24,071 bases of DNA from a virus: IMG/VR virus record IMGVR_UViG_3300020401_000089, positions 1 through 24,071 of that record; one strand, 5' to 3'. The translations under genes and the position numbers were made by a program. Below, in pieces: positions 1 through 13,100 of the stretch. Positions within the stretch are counted from its first letter, which is position 1. The number at the start of each line of letters is the position of its first letter. Under the pieces are notes generated by a model. The model had not been told where the DNA came from. It did not search any database and was given only the letters and a program-made list of their open reading frames with translations.

Positions 1-1175
1 ATTATCCTTGGGAAATATCAAAGGAATACAGGGACGGTGACGGATATATTGATAGCAAAAAAGTAGAAATAACTTTTTATGATTCAGATAGCGATGGTGT
101 TGTTGATGACCCAGAAACTTTTGTAACAGTTGTTGATGAAACTACAAATCCATTAACGAAATATATCTTCCAAAAGAAATATACAACGTCTGATGGTATT
201 GAAGATTACAAATATATGGACAATAGTTCAAATGCAGTACAAATAAAACAAAGTGAAAGTGTAGTAGGTGCATTAAGCCAATACACAGATGGACAAGTAT
301 TTTATCTTGTAACTGAAGGTGTGTTTAAAATTTATAGTTCAACAGCAGGCACACTTGCATTAACAACAGACTACAAAGCATACGTAGGTAGAGATGGACT
401 TAAATTCCATTACGTTCATTCTGCAGACGATGACAGTAGAATTGATCCAAGTTCAAGTAACATAATTGACACTTATTTGTTAACTAGAACTTATGACACG
501 AACTTTAGACAATACTTAGATGGCACAATTACAACTAAACCATTACCGCCAAGTAGCGATAATTTGTTTAACAACTACGGAGCAGAGATTAATAAAATTA
601 AGTCTATCAGTGATGACGTAATTTATCATCCAGTAAAATATAAAGTTTTATTTGGAGCAAAAGCTGATGCTCAAGTACAAGCTAATATAAAGATTGTAAA
701 GAACCCAGATCAAGTTGTTAATGATAACGACATAAAAGCAAGAGTAATTAGTGCAGTTAACGAATACTTTGCTTTAGAAAACTGGGATTTCGGTGACAGT
801 TTTCATTTCTCAGAGATGGCTACTTATGTAATGAATCAAGTTGCACCTGATCTAGTTAACATTGTAATTGTTCCTAAACAAGACTCACAAGGGTTTGGAA
901 GTTTATATGAAATAAAGTCTGAATCAGATGAAGTTTTCATAAGCGGAGCAACAGTTGATGACGTAGCAATCATTGATGCAATTACGGCAAGTAAATTAAA
1001 AGCATCAGGTAATGTTGTTACAAGTACAACAACTACAACAAGCGGTGTTACAAGTGGATCAAGTTATTCTAATGCAACAGTTTCAAATACAAGCAGTTCT
1101 AGTACAAGCAGTTCAAGTTCAAGTTCAAGCAGTTCTAGTTCAGGTGGTGGCGGATCGTCTGGGAGTGGATACTAA
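1..1175 (+). CDS. Baseplate wedge protein, gp6-like, C-terminal part (5' end outside window)
   Basis: The reading frame is open from base 3 to the TAA at 1173-1175, giving 390 visible codons with no start needed inside the window. The ATG at 216 is only an internal methionine, so the gene begins upstream. The part around bases 640-960 has the look of the C-terminal domain of T4-type gp6 wedge proteins (the baseplate J-like family): a block reading LENWDFGDSFHFSEM, then NIVIVPKQ, then FGSLYEI and DEVFISGAT. Gp6 forms the ring of wedge subunits that holds the baseplate together. The last 30 or so residues are almost only Ser, Thr, Gly and Asn, which I do not associate with T4 gp6. The stop overlaps the next start (TAATG), so the two are probably translated together. 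The gp6 name rests on remembered family motifs plus order next to a large structural gene; another baseplate J-like subunit is the main alternative. Confidence 0.62.
   Translation, partial: YPWEISKEYRDGDGYIDSKKVEITFYDSDSDGVVDDPETFVTVVDETTNPLTKYIFQKKYTTSDGIEDYKYMDNSSNAVQIKQSESVVGALSQYTDGQVFYLVTEGVFKIYSSTAGTLALTTDYKAYVGRDGLKFHYVHSADDDSRIDPSSSNIIDTYLLTRTYDTNFRQYLDGTITTKPLPPSSDNLFNNYGAEINKIKSISDDVIYHPVKYKVLFGAKADAQVQANIKIVKNPDQVVNDNDIKARVISAVNEYFALENWDFGDSFHFSEMATYVMNQVAPDLVNIVIVPKQDSQGFGSLYEIKSESDEVFISGATVDDVAIIDAITASKLKASGNVVTSTTTTTSGVTSGSSYSNATVSNTSSSSTSSSSSSSSSSSSGGGGSSGSGY
1089..1166 (+). repeat. Low-complexity AGT/TCA codon repeat encoding a Ser/Gly tail
   Basis: Short imperfect direct repeats (AAGCAGTT three times, AGTTCA several times) encode a nearly pure serine run followed by GGGG and SSGSGY. 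It lies at the very end of the gp6-like gene, just before the overlapping start of the giant gene. Such tracts can change length by slippage. As protein it should be a flexible, unstructured end. Confidence 0.8.
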
Positions 1176-4100
1176 TGTCATATGATGATAATCAAAACGA
1201 ATATCCATTACCGGTTCCAGGACAAGAAAGCAAACGTACTAGGACTAGTGCAGAGCACCTGCCAAGATATTTTCGTACTTCCCATAACAAAAAGTTTTTA
1301 CAAGGTACATTAGATCAACTTACACAACCAGGTGTTGCTGAAAAGATCAGTTCTTACTTTGGTAGAAGAATATCAAAAGCACGTAAGGCATCTGATAATT
1401 ACGTAAGTGACGTTACCACACAAAGAGAAAACTATCAGTTAGAACCTGCGACAGTAATCAAGGACGAATTAAACAACGTTACTTTTTACAAAGACTATAA
1501 CGATCTAAAAAATCAAATAAAAGCATTCAACGGTACTGTAGAAAATGACAGTAAGTTGTTCAGCCAAGAATATTATGCTTGGAATCCTAGTATTGATTGG
1601 GATAAGTTTACAAACTTTAGAGATTACTATTGGTTAGAAAATGGACCTTTGGCTATTCCTGTTGTAGGTCAAGCAAGAGGAATAACAAGTACCTATACAG
1701 TTTCAAGTCAAGACAACTTAGATAACAAAGCATACGTATTTTCATCAGAAGGAAATACATCTAATCCAACGTTAAAATTATACAGAGGACAAACATACAA
1801 GTTTGATATAAACACTCCAGGTATGCCGTTGTCAATTAGAACAGCTAGAACATTAGATAGTTCATACAATTATAGTGTAGGCATCAGTGACAGCACACAT
1901 AATACTGATGTTGGTATAATAGAATTTACAGTAGACATACTTGCACCAGACACGTTGTATTATGTTAACAATAATGATATTAATGCAAGTGGCTTAATAC
2001 AAATTTATGATGTGTTAGAAAACAGTGAAATAGATGTAGAAGCAGAAATACTAGGTAAGAAAACATACAAAATGACAAACGGATACGAAATGTCAAATGG
2101 TATGAAAGTAGATTTCCAAGGTATTGTAACACCTGAGAAGTATGCAACAGGCAATTGGTATGTAGAGGGTGTTGGGGATTCTATTAGATTAATTAGTGAA
2201 CAAGACGTTCAAGTGCCTGGTACGGTAAGCACTAACCAAGCTATTCCGTTTGACAGTCAAAGTTTTGACAGAGCACCTTTCAGTAATGCTAATGCTTGGG
2301 CAAAAGATAAAGATTATGTTGTACAAAACAGAGCAAGTCCTAGTAAATCACAATGGGCTAGGTACAACAAGTGGTTCCACAAAGATGTTTTAGAAACTAT
2401 CGCGGCAATTAATAATCAGCCTAGCGATGTTAACCAAACAGGTAGAGCGGCAAGACCAATTATTGAATTTGCATCAGATCTTAAACTTTGGAACTTTGGT
2501 ACGTTTGCAAAAGATAATGTTGACTTATTAGATTCTTTTACAACAGATGTGTTCTCAACTATTGAAGGTGCAATAGGATATAACATTGATGGCGTAGATG
2601 TTGCAGACGGAATGAGAATCTTATTTACTGCTGATCCTGATACAAGAGTTGCAGGTAAAATTTTTAAAGTTAAATTTATTACACATCTAAACATAAGACA
2701 AATTAGTTTAATAGAAGAAGCTGATACTAATCCATTAGAAAATGAAACAGTATTGATTAATGACGGTACAGAATACAAGGGCAAGATGTGGTACTTTGAT
2801 GGTACCAAATGGAAAGCTGGACAGGATAAAACTGCAATTAACCAATCTCCTACGTTTGACTTGTTCGATCAAGCAGGTAATAGTTTTAATAGTACAACAC
2901 TTTATAATAATAGTACGTTCGCTGGAACAAAATTATTTTCATATAAGAAAGGCACAGGAACAAATGATCCTATATTAGGTTTTCCTTTAACTTATAGAGC
3001 TTTAGAAAATACAGGTGATATTGTTTTTGATTTTAACTTACTACAAGATACATTTACATACCAAGATGACAGTGGTGCAAACGTAACAAGCACAACAGAT
3101 ACTGGTCTTTTAAGAAGATACTCAGATAGAACTACATTTACATACACATCTGGTTGGACTAAAGGCTATGAAGATAGCAAACAGCTAGTAGAACGTCAAT
3201 ATATTGTAACAACACAATACAATGACTTTGGTATTGATGTTTACAACCGTAGTGGAGATTTAAATGATCTATGGGTAAGAGTTTATGTCAACAGCAAAAG
3301 AAAGATGGACGGTGTTGACTACACCATTAATAGAATTAATGGAACTGCATTTGTAACATTTGTTACAGATCTTAAAGTAGATGATATACTTGTAATTAAA
3401 ACAAAAAGTGCTACAAAGAAAAATTCAAACGGCGTTTACGAAATAGCATCAAACTTGGAACATAATCCACTTAATAATAATGTAAGTTCATTTACATTAG
3501 GTGAAGTTAATGATCATGTGTTAAGCATCTGTGAAATGCGTGATGATTTCAAAGGTGACTTTCCAGGCACAGGTAATTTAAGAGATTTAGGAAACTTATC
3601 TGCATACGGTAACAGATTCGTACAACACAGTGGACCTTTCAATTTAGCAAATTATCATATAACAAGTAAAGATGCAAATATTATAAAAGCATTACAGTTT
3701 GCTAAAAGAGAATACGGTAAGTTTAGAAAATTATTTTTACAAACAGCAAATACATTAGGGTTTGACGGTCAAAACAAAATTCACTTTGATAAAGTGATGG
3801 AGAAACTTAATAAAGACAAATCAAATGATATGCCATTCTACTTCAGTGATATGCTTGGTTATACAAGTGCCAAGAAGTCAACACACGTTGTAGAAAATCC
3901 AAGCACACAGTATTACGCATTGAATACAGCATTTGACCTTACAAAACTGTCAAACAAAACCGTAAACATTTATATAAATGGTGTGCAATTAATACACGGT
4001 ACAGATTATAAATTTGAAGCAGACTATAGTGGATTTGTAACTATAACTAAAACAAAAGTTGTCGGTGATGTAATTGATATCTATGAATACAATACAACTG

Positions 4101-7100
4101 ACGGAAGTTATATTCCTGCAACTCCTACTAAACTTGGTTTGTATCCTAAATTCAAACCAGAAATATTTACTGATACAACATATCAAGTTCCAACTAAAGT
4201 TATTCAAGGACATGACGGAAGTATCTTTGTTGCATACAATGACTATAGAGATGATTTATTATTAGAACTAGAAAAAAGAATTTACAACAACATCAAAGTA
4301 GAATATGATGCTACTATGATTAATATTCACGAGTTCATTGGCGGAGAAAGTAGAGATACTGGATTCATGAGATGGGCAAGAGATAAGGCACTTTTACCAG
4401 AGTTTATTGAATGGAATAATGCTGTAGGTTCACCAGACTATGCAGATAACAGTTTTTGGTCAAGAACTAACAGCTTTACATTTAATTACAGTAATACTAG
4501 TTCTCCAGCAGGTAATCAAAACGCAGGCTATTGGAGAGGAATATACAAAGAAGCATATGATACTGATCGTCCGCATACACACCCTTGGGAAATTTTAGGC
4601 TATAGCATAGAGCCAACTTGGTGGCAAACAGTTTATGGTGCGGCACCTTATACAAGTGAGAATAAAATTTTATGGCAGGATATAGAAAAAGGTGCATATA
4701 GAATACCTAATCAACCTGTAACTTATAACAGCAAATATGCTAGAACAAATATTACAAAGCATATTCCAGTTGATGATGGAGGTAACTTATTAAGTCCTTT
4801 AGATTCTAACTATGCAAAAAATTATATTAGTAATAGAACACAACAGACTTTTGTGTTTGGTGATCAAGCACCCACAGAAACAGCATGGCGAAGAAGTTCA
4901 GAATATCCTTTTTCATTAATGATAGCATGGTTGTTAAATCAGCCTACTAAAATTTTAGGATTAGGATATGATAGATCAAGAATCAAACGTAATCCTGCTA
5001 AAGAAGTTATCTATACTGAAACTAATAAAAGACTTAGACTTGCAGATTTAGTATTTCCAAATACTTCTACAGACGAAACTCGTGTACAGACATCAGGACT
5101 TGTAAACTATGTTCATGACTACATGAATAGTAGAACTGTAAAATATTACAAACAATATCAAACAGATCTAAAAAATATTAATAACCAACTAGGATTAAAG
5201 ATTGGCGGATTTACAGACAAGAGTAAATTCAAACTTATTTTAGATTCAAGAACTCCTTATAACGAAGGTAACGTTTTTGTTCCTGAAGAAAACTATCAAA
5301 TATTTTTAAACAAATCAAGTGTAATTGATCTTGTTCCTTACAGTGGTGTTATCATTGAAAAAGTTGCAGGAGGATTTGTAATTAGGGGATACAATTACAA
5401 TAACCCATACTTCAAATATTATACACCTGTGCGTTTAGCAGATGATCCAATAGTAAGAGTCGGCGGAGTTAGCCAAGACTTCGTAACTTGGACAGCAGGA
5501 CAAAGTTATAGTCCAGGACTAATTGTTGAGTTCAATGGTCGTTACTTTATGACAGAAACACAACACATAGCCGAAGAAAATTTTGATCAAAGTAAATTTG
5601 TTGGACTTCCTGAACTTCCTATAGAGGGAGGTAGAACAGCAACATTCCATAGACAATGGAACGAAGGAATAAATGACGAGCCTATAGAACTTGCATACGG
5701 AACACAGTTTCAAACTATTCAACAAGTAGTTGATTTCCTTTTAGGTTATGAAAGATATTTAAAAGCTCAAGGATTTGTTTTTGAAAATTATAATAATGAT
5801 ATCCAAGAAGTGGAAGACTGGCGTTTAAGTGCTAAAGAATTTATGTTCTGGACTACACAGAACTGGGCAGAAAATAGTGTTATTACTTTAAGTGCAGGCG
5901 CAAATAAAATTTGCTATTACAAAAAGTATCATGTAGCTGACGATATTTTTGATAACTTTTATGGATATAATTTGTTTAAAGCAGATGGTAAAAAATTAAT
6001 TCCTGCTTTTGCAAGTGTATATAGAGATAACGATAATAGAATAGAAATTACAACTAAAAATACTGCTGACGGAATCTTTAGTGTTAAATTACCGCTAGTA
6101 CAAACTGAACACGTTGTATTATTAGACAATACAACTGTATTCAAAGATTACATATATGACTTAGAGCCAGGCTATCGTCAGTCAAGAATAAAAGTTATGG
6201 GTTACAGAACAGATAACTGGACTGGTGGCTTTAACATTCCAGGATTTATATTTGATAATGCAGAAGTTACTGAATGGTCAGATTGGCAAGATTATGCAGT
6301 TGGTGACACAGTAAAATACAAAGAATTTTATTATGTTGCAAAAGTTAAAATACCAGGTTCAGCAAACTTTGATGCAAAACAATGGGAACGTTTAAATAAA
6401 AGACCAGAACCAGGCTTAATGGCTAACTTTGATTATAAAGCAAAACAGTTTGAAGATTTTTATGATTTAGATACAGATAACTTTGATACTTCTCAACAAA
6501 GAGTTGCACAGCATTTAATTGGTTATCAAAAACGTAAGTATTTAGAAAACATTATTAATGATGATGTTTCACAATACAAATTTTACCAAGGCTTTATTCA
6601 AGATAAAGGAACACAAAACAGTTTAACTAAATTGTTCGATGCTTTATCAAACACAGATAAAGATAGTGTAGAGTTTTATGAAGAATGGGCTTTACGTTTA
6701 GGGCAAATGGGTGCGGCACAATCTTTTGATGAAGTAGAATATAAACTTGATGAAGCTAAATTTAGATTAAGTCCACAACCAGTTGCACTTGTTGAATCCG
6801 TAACAGGAACAGAAACTGATTTAATATATAGACAAAGACCATTTGAAACTTATTTAAAACCAGATGGATATAATCATAAACCTTTCCCTACAAAGTACAA
6901 AGATGTAGATTATATTCAAACAGCAGGTTACGTTAATCCTGCAGATGTAAAAACACAGGTAGCTAACTATGATGCAATTTTAAATATTGCAATTACTACT
7001 CTTAACATTGGTGATTATGTTTGGTCAGGCACAAACAAAACTAATACTTGGGACGTATTTAAATATTTACGTAGCGAAGATAAAGTTGTTAAGTTAACAA

Positions 7101-10100
7101 AAAATAGTACTACAGACGAAGTTGAAATAAAACTAAACAATCAAGCAACGTATGTAAAAGATGATATTATAGGTTTAGTTGATGTAACTGACAATGAAAG
7201 ATTTTATAAAGTATTACGTTCAGAGTTAGATACTGTTTACTGTAGCGAAAACGGAACTACAACAGATGTAGATCCTGCAACAGGATTTGTTACATACTTT
7301 ACAAGTGTTAGAGTAGCAGACTTAGAAGCGGCTAATACAAAACTTATAAACAGTGAAATAAAAGTAGGTGAAACTATTTGGGTAGACGATGACAGTTCTA
7401 GCAAGTGGTTAGTAATAAAAAATAATCCTGTACACAGCCAACACCAAGTTATTTCAAATGTAGAAACAGGAGATTCAAGCACAAACTTTGGTAAAGTAAT
7501 TGCTTGTGATGAAAGAAATAGTACATTAGTTGTAGGTGCAAGTGAATCTAATAAAGTTTACATTTACAATAGAACCAACGATGGTGGACAATACGTACAC
7601 GCACAAACATTAGATGCACCAACAGGCATTTACACAGGCGATGGTAAGTTTGGAACAGGACTTGCATTGTCAAGAGATAGTAAGTGGTTAGTAGTAGGTG
7701 CTCCGCAGGCAAGTAATGTTAAGACAAAATTTGCAGGGAACTTTACAGGTGCTCAGTCTTATGTAAAAAATGATATTGTACAATACCAAGAAAACTTTTG
7801 GGAGGCACAATTTCCTATTGCACAGGCACAAGGTGTATTAACATTTAATAGTTTTTATGATACGGCCACTATAGCTGAAGCAAGTTGGAACGGATCAACA
7901 TATCCAGAAGTAGTTTATGCTATAAGAGGAAATTACAACTTTAACGTTCCTACTGATCATATGTTGATTAGAGCTCCGTTAACTCAATACGAAGCAACAG
8001 CGGCCGGCGACACTATTGTTTTAAATTGGGATCAGTATTCACAAAATTATCCAAATGGTATTTTACCTTTTGGTAGTAACGGTCCAGGTGTATCTGCATT
8101 TGAAGGAAGTAAAACCATTGCAAGTAAGGTAGATGCAATATTATATTTTGACAACTTATTAAGAACACCTAACGTTGGTGACATTCTTTCTACAACAACT
8201 GCAATAGGTACAGTAGATTATATTCACGTAGAAAACGTTAACCAAGCAACAATTTATATTAAAGATATGAATGGTGAATTTGCTGACAGCGGTAGTGCAA
8301 CACTTGGCACACAAAATATGGGAACTTATGTTGCAGTTAATCCTTTAAATTCTGCGGCATCATTTGGAGGCTGGTGGAAAGTAACTGGCTTGCCAAGTTT
8401 TACCACAACAACTAAAACTGTTACAACACCACAATTTGTAGTACAGGATATTATTACACAGTCAGAAAGTAAATCACCTGAAATATATTACAACACAATG
8501 GACGATGTGTATGCGTTGAATCAAGTTACTGATCCAACCAAAGGTGGCTTATTAGGACATTTAAGTTTCTACAACAAACAAGGTATGCCAGACCTAAGTC
8601 CGTACTGGTTCTTTAGAGCACCTAAGGCTTGGACAGATACTTTAAACATGGGCGACAGCTTCAAGATGTATATTAACAAAGTAAGAAATAGTTTAGGAAC
8701 AGTATTTGATCCTGCAACACTAGGACTTCCTACTTCATATACCAACCAAGCATTAGGACATGAAGTTTATGATCTATGGGACGGTTTTGTTGATGTTACA
8801 TTTACAAACTTTGACAACCAAGGTAATCCATTTATTCCACAACCAGGACAAATGATTATTGACCAACAGACTGGTGCAACTGCCCAAGTTATGTACGTAC
8901 AGGAACAGTTATTAGACTGTAGACTATATGTTAAAAACAGAAGCGGTACGTTTAGCTTTGGTAACCTACACGCGGCAACTAGTACCATAGCAATACTAAA
9001 TGGTGTAAGTCCTGGAATAGATAGATTATCAGGTAGACTAGACAACGCAAATATGTCTAGCAATTTAACAGGTAAATTAGTTGTTGTTAGATTTACAGAT
9101 TCAACACAATTACCTGTAACAACACCTGCATTTAGAAATGAAGTTGAGATACACGTTTATAATGATAGAACTGTAAATGGCATAGCAAGAACTCCTAACT
9201 TTCCTAATCCACTTAACAAAGATTGGAAACAGGTTTCTGCACTTAAAACAGATTCAACAGGATCAGCTAGTGCATTTACTAATGAAGGTGTATACTTTGT
9301 TTATGAAAAAATGGGTACAGGCTTGTTTAGTTATCAGCATGGTTACACTAATCCACAGAGAGCAACTAACAGATACTTAGGTACTCAAATAGAATTACAA
9401 AAAGCAAACACTACAAATGATTTTTATAGATTGTTTGTAAGTGCGCCAGGAGATTTACAAGTTAGTAACAGTGGTAGAATACACTTTATTAATAATGGTA
9501 CGGATACAGATGGTACAGTTTATGAATGGGGTAGAAGCAAGAATCAATTCTTTAGAGGTGAATATGATGTTGCACAAACTTATTACACAGATGATATTGT
9601 TTTATATCAAGGTAGCTTCTATCAAGCAAAAACTAATTTAACACCAGGTGCATTTGTTTCAACGTACTGGACATTGTTAACAAACAATATTGATTACATA
9701 GGTTACATACCAAACGATACAGGACTTACTGTAAGTGATGATAGTACATTTGACAAAGGTAACTTAATACAATACGCACACCCATTCTCAGTAAGCAAAT
9801 ACGGAGATGTACTTGCAACTGTGGCAGACTTTAATAACAGTGATCCTAAGATTATAATTTACAGAATAAACAACGGACACTATGAATTTTCACAAATGAT
9901 TCCAGCACCAACAGTTGGTATAAAATACGGAAGTGCAATAAGTTTAAATGACACAGGTGATATGTTGGCCATTGGTGCACCACAAGACGATACTCGTGCA
10001 GATAACAATGGTAAGGTATTTGTTTATACAAGTACTGATGGTGTGTTCAGTGAATCACAAACATTGTTTAGTCCTGAAAATGACGTAGCAGAAAGATTTG

Positions 10101-13100
10101 GGGCCGCAGTAGACTTTGAAGGCAATGATTTAATTGTAAGTTCTAAAGGTGGAGACCTTGTAACAAGCACAACATTTGATGTACTGTCAACTACATTTGA
10201 TAATAACTTAACACAGTTTGAAAGTGTAAACACAGACAGTGGTCAGGTGTTCTTGTATCAGAAAGTACAAAACAAATTATTATATGCTGAGAAGTTTAAT
10301 TACAAAAATGCTTCAGTAGAAAGATTCGGCGAATACTTATTGTTTAATGAGAACCACGTGTATGTTCCAATGCCAGAACTTTCCGTAACTGATAATAACT
10401 TTATAGGTACGTTGTTAGATTATAAGAGAGATAGAGGAGTTCTACCTTGGAAAACTTTACATCAACCAACTGACCAAGTTGACTTGAGTAAGTTCAGAGG
10501 TGTGTTTATATACACTATAGGATCTAATCCTATAGCACAGCAAATAGATTATATTGATCCTATACAAGGAAAAATTGCAGGTGCGGCAGAAGAAGAATTA
10601 ACTTACAAAACACATTATGATCCTGCTGTTTACACTAACGGAACTAATACACCAACTACTGTTATTGATCCAGAAAACTATTGGAATGATGCAAACGTTG
10701 GTAGACTATGGTGGGATATTAGCACAGCGAAATTTGTAAATCCATATCAAGGAAACATAATTTACAATACAGCAAATTGGAATAAATTATTTACTGGTGC
10801 AACTATTGATGTTTATGAGTGGGTTGAAAGCACACTCACTCCAACACAATGGAATGAAATAACAGATACAGAAGAAGGACTTGCAAAAGGCATAAGTGGT
10901 ACACCTAAAGATGTAAACACTTTTGTACAGATACAAGTTTATGATGAAGTATCGAAAGGCTTTAGCAACAAATATTACTATTGGGTTAAAAACAAAAAAG
11001 TTATTCCAGATTTAGAATGGAGAAAAACTTCTGCTTATGACGTAGCACAATTAATCCAAGATCCAATGGCAATGGGTATTAAATTTGTTGCACTTTACAG
11101 TAATGATAAGTTTGGTTTATACAACTGTGAATCTCTTGTAAATGGACCAGACAATGCTATTAACTTCCGTTATTGGAAAATTGATAATAAGCAAATTAAT
11201 ATACACAATCAATATCAATTAATTTCAGAAGGATTAGGTACAAGCAAACCAAATGCAGATATAGAACGTAAATGGTATGACAGCTTGATTGGTGTTGACA
11301 CCAATGAAAGACCGGTGCCAGACACAATATTAAGTGAAAAACAAAAATATGGTATACTAGATAGACCAAGACAAGGTATGTTTAAAAACCGTGTTGAAGC
11401 TCTAAAACAAACTGTAGAAAGAGCTAACAGAACACTTAAAGCAAATTTAATTGTTGATGAATTAGACTTAACTGCTTTCTTAAGTAAAGATCCTATACCA
11501 ACATTATTAAGCAAAACTTTTGACAAGTCAGTTACTACAAATGCAGAATTACAATTTGTTGGAGTATCAAATGTTATTCCAGCTATGCTTACTCCTGTGT
11601 TTGTAAATGGTAAGTTAACGAGAGTTGATATTACAAACGGTGGTAAAGGATATGTAACTACTCCTACATACGAGTTCGGAAACATAGGTAGTGGAAGTGG
11701 AGCAGAAATAATACTTGCAATTAATACAGCAGGTACTATTACAAGTGCAACTGTAAAAAATCCAGGTTCAGGATATCCTAGCACAACAACATTAGAAGTA
11801 AGAAAATATAGTGTGCTTGTAACTGCTGATGAAACTGTTAGCAACAAATGGGCAATATATGCCTACAATAATACAACTAAACTATGGGAAAGAACTTCAA
11901 GTTCTAGTTTCGACACTACTAAATGGTGGAGTTATATAGATTGGTATGATACAGGATACAGTGAATTTACAGACATAGACTTCCTTGTAGATTATTCATA
12001 TGAGTTAGAAGGACTAGATGATGAAGTAGGTGATATTGTAAAAATTAGTACAATAGGATCAGGCGGTTGGTTACTATTAGAAAAAATTAGCGATAACGGT
12101 GCAGACTATACAACAAAATATAAAACTGTTGGTAGAGAAAATGGAACGATAGAATTATCTAGTGCATTGTATGATCCTGCAAGTAGTAATATAGGATATG
12201 ATGGATTAAGTTACGATACTTCATTCTATGATGATCAACCTACATTAGAGTTAAGAAAAATCTTAACAGCATTAAGAGATGATATCTTTATAAACGATCT
12301 TGCTGTAGAATATAATAGATTATTCTTTGCAGGTTTGCGATATGCTTTCTCTGAACAACCAAATGTTGATTGGGCATTTAAAACTTCTTTCTTAAAAGCT
12401 AAACACAATGCAGGTGATTTAACACAAAAAATTACCTTCCAAAATGATAGTTTACCTAGTTATGAAGATTTTGTTAATGAAGCTAAACCTTACAAAACAA
12501 AAATTAGAGAATACATAAGTTCTTACACAAAAACAGATCCAACTTCAACAGGTGTAACAGACTTTGATATACCACCAGCTTACAGTAGCGAAGATGGTAG
12601 AATAGTACCTTCAAGCCTAAAAGTTAAAGATGATTTAATTTATGGTCAAGATGCAAATATTACTGATTATCCTAATAAGTATTGGGCTGAAAATGTAGGC
12701 TTTGAAGTATTAAGAATTAACATTAAAAATGGAGGTACAGGTTACTTAGATGTACCAGTAATTAAATTTGCAGGTGGCGGAGGATCAGGTGCAACAGCTA
12801 CAGCTACACTTGGTACAGGAGGATCTATAAAATTTATTACAGTTACAAATCCAGGTAGTGGATACCTAAGTGCTCCTACAGTAACTATTGACGGAACACA
12901 ATCAACAGGATCAGTAGCGGCAGTAGTATCAGCACAACTAGGTAACAGCAAAGTAAGGGCTTTACATCATGTATCTAAGTTTGATAGGGTAACAGGTACA
13001 TTTTTAATTACTACATTATCACAAACTGAAAACTTTACAGGTACAGGAAGTCAAACTACATTTAATTTGACATGGCCAATGGATGTAAGAAAAACTCAAG

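Noticed and set aside
216-218. ATG at 216 as the start of the first gene
   Set aside because: The frame is open upstream to base 3 with compatible protein-like sequence (acidic, DSDGVVDDPE), and no ribosome-binding site precedes 216, so the gene begins outside the window.
6973-7075. TAAATA boxes inside the giant gene as further late promoters
   Set aside because: Matches such as those near 6979 and 7058 lie deep in a coding frame with no gene start downstream and are expected by chance in such AT-rich sequence.
11215-11847. Open frame of 210 codons on the minus strand
   Set aside because: It lies wholly within the giant gene, antisense to a region that codes for recognisable GSGY-type sequence; the protein is low-complexity Ser/Thr/Leu/Val with no motif, as expected of a shadow frame in AT-rich DNA.
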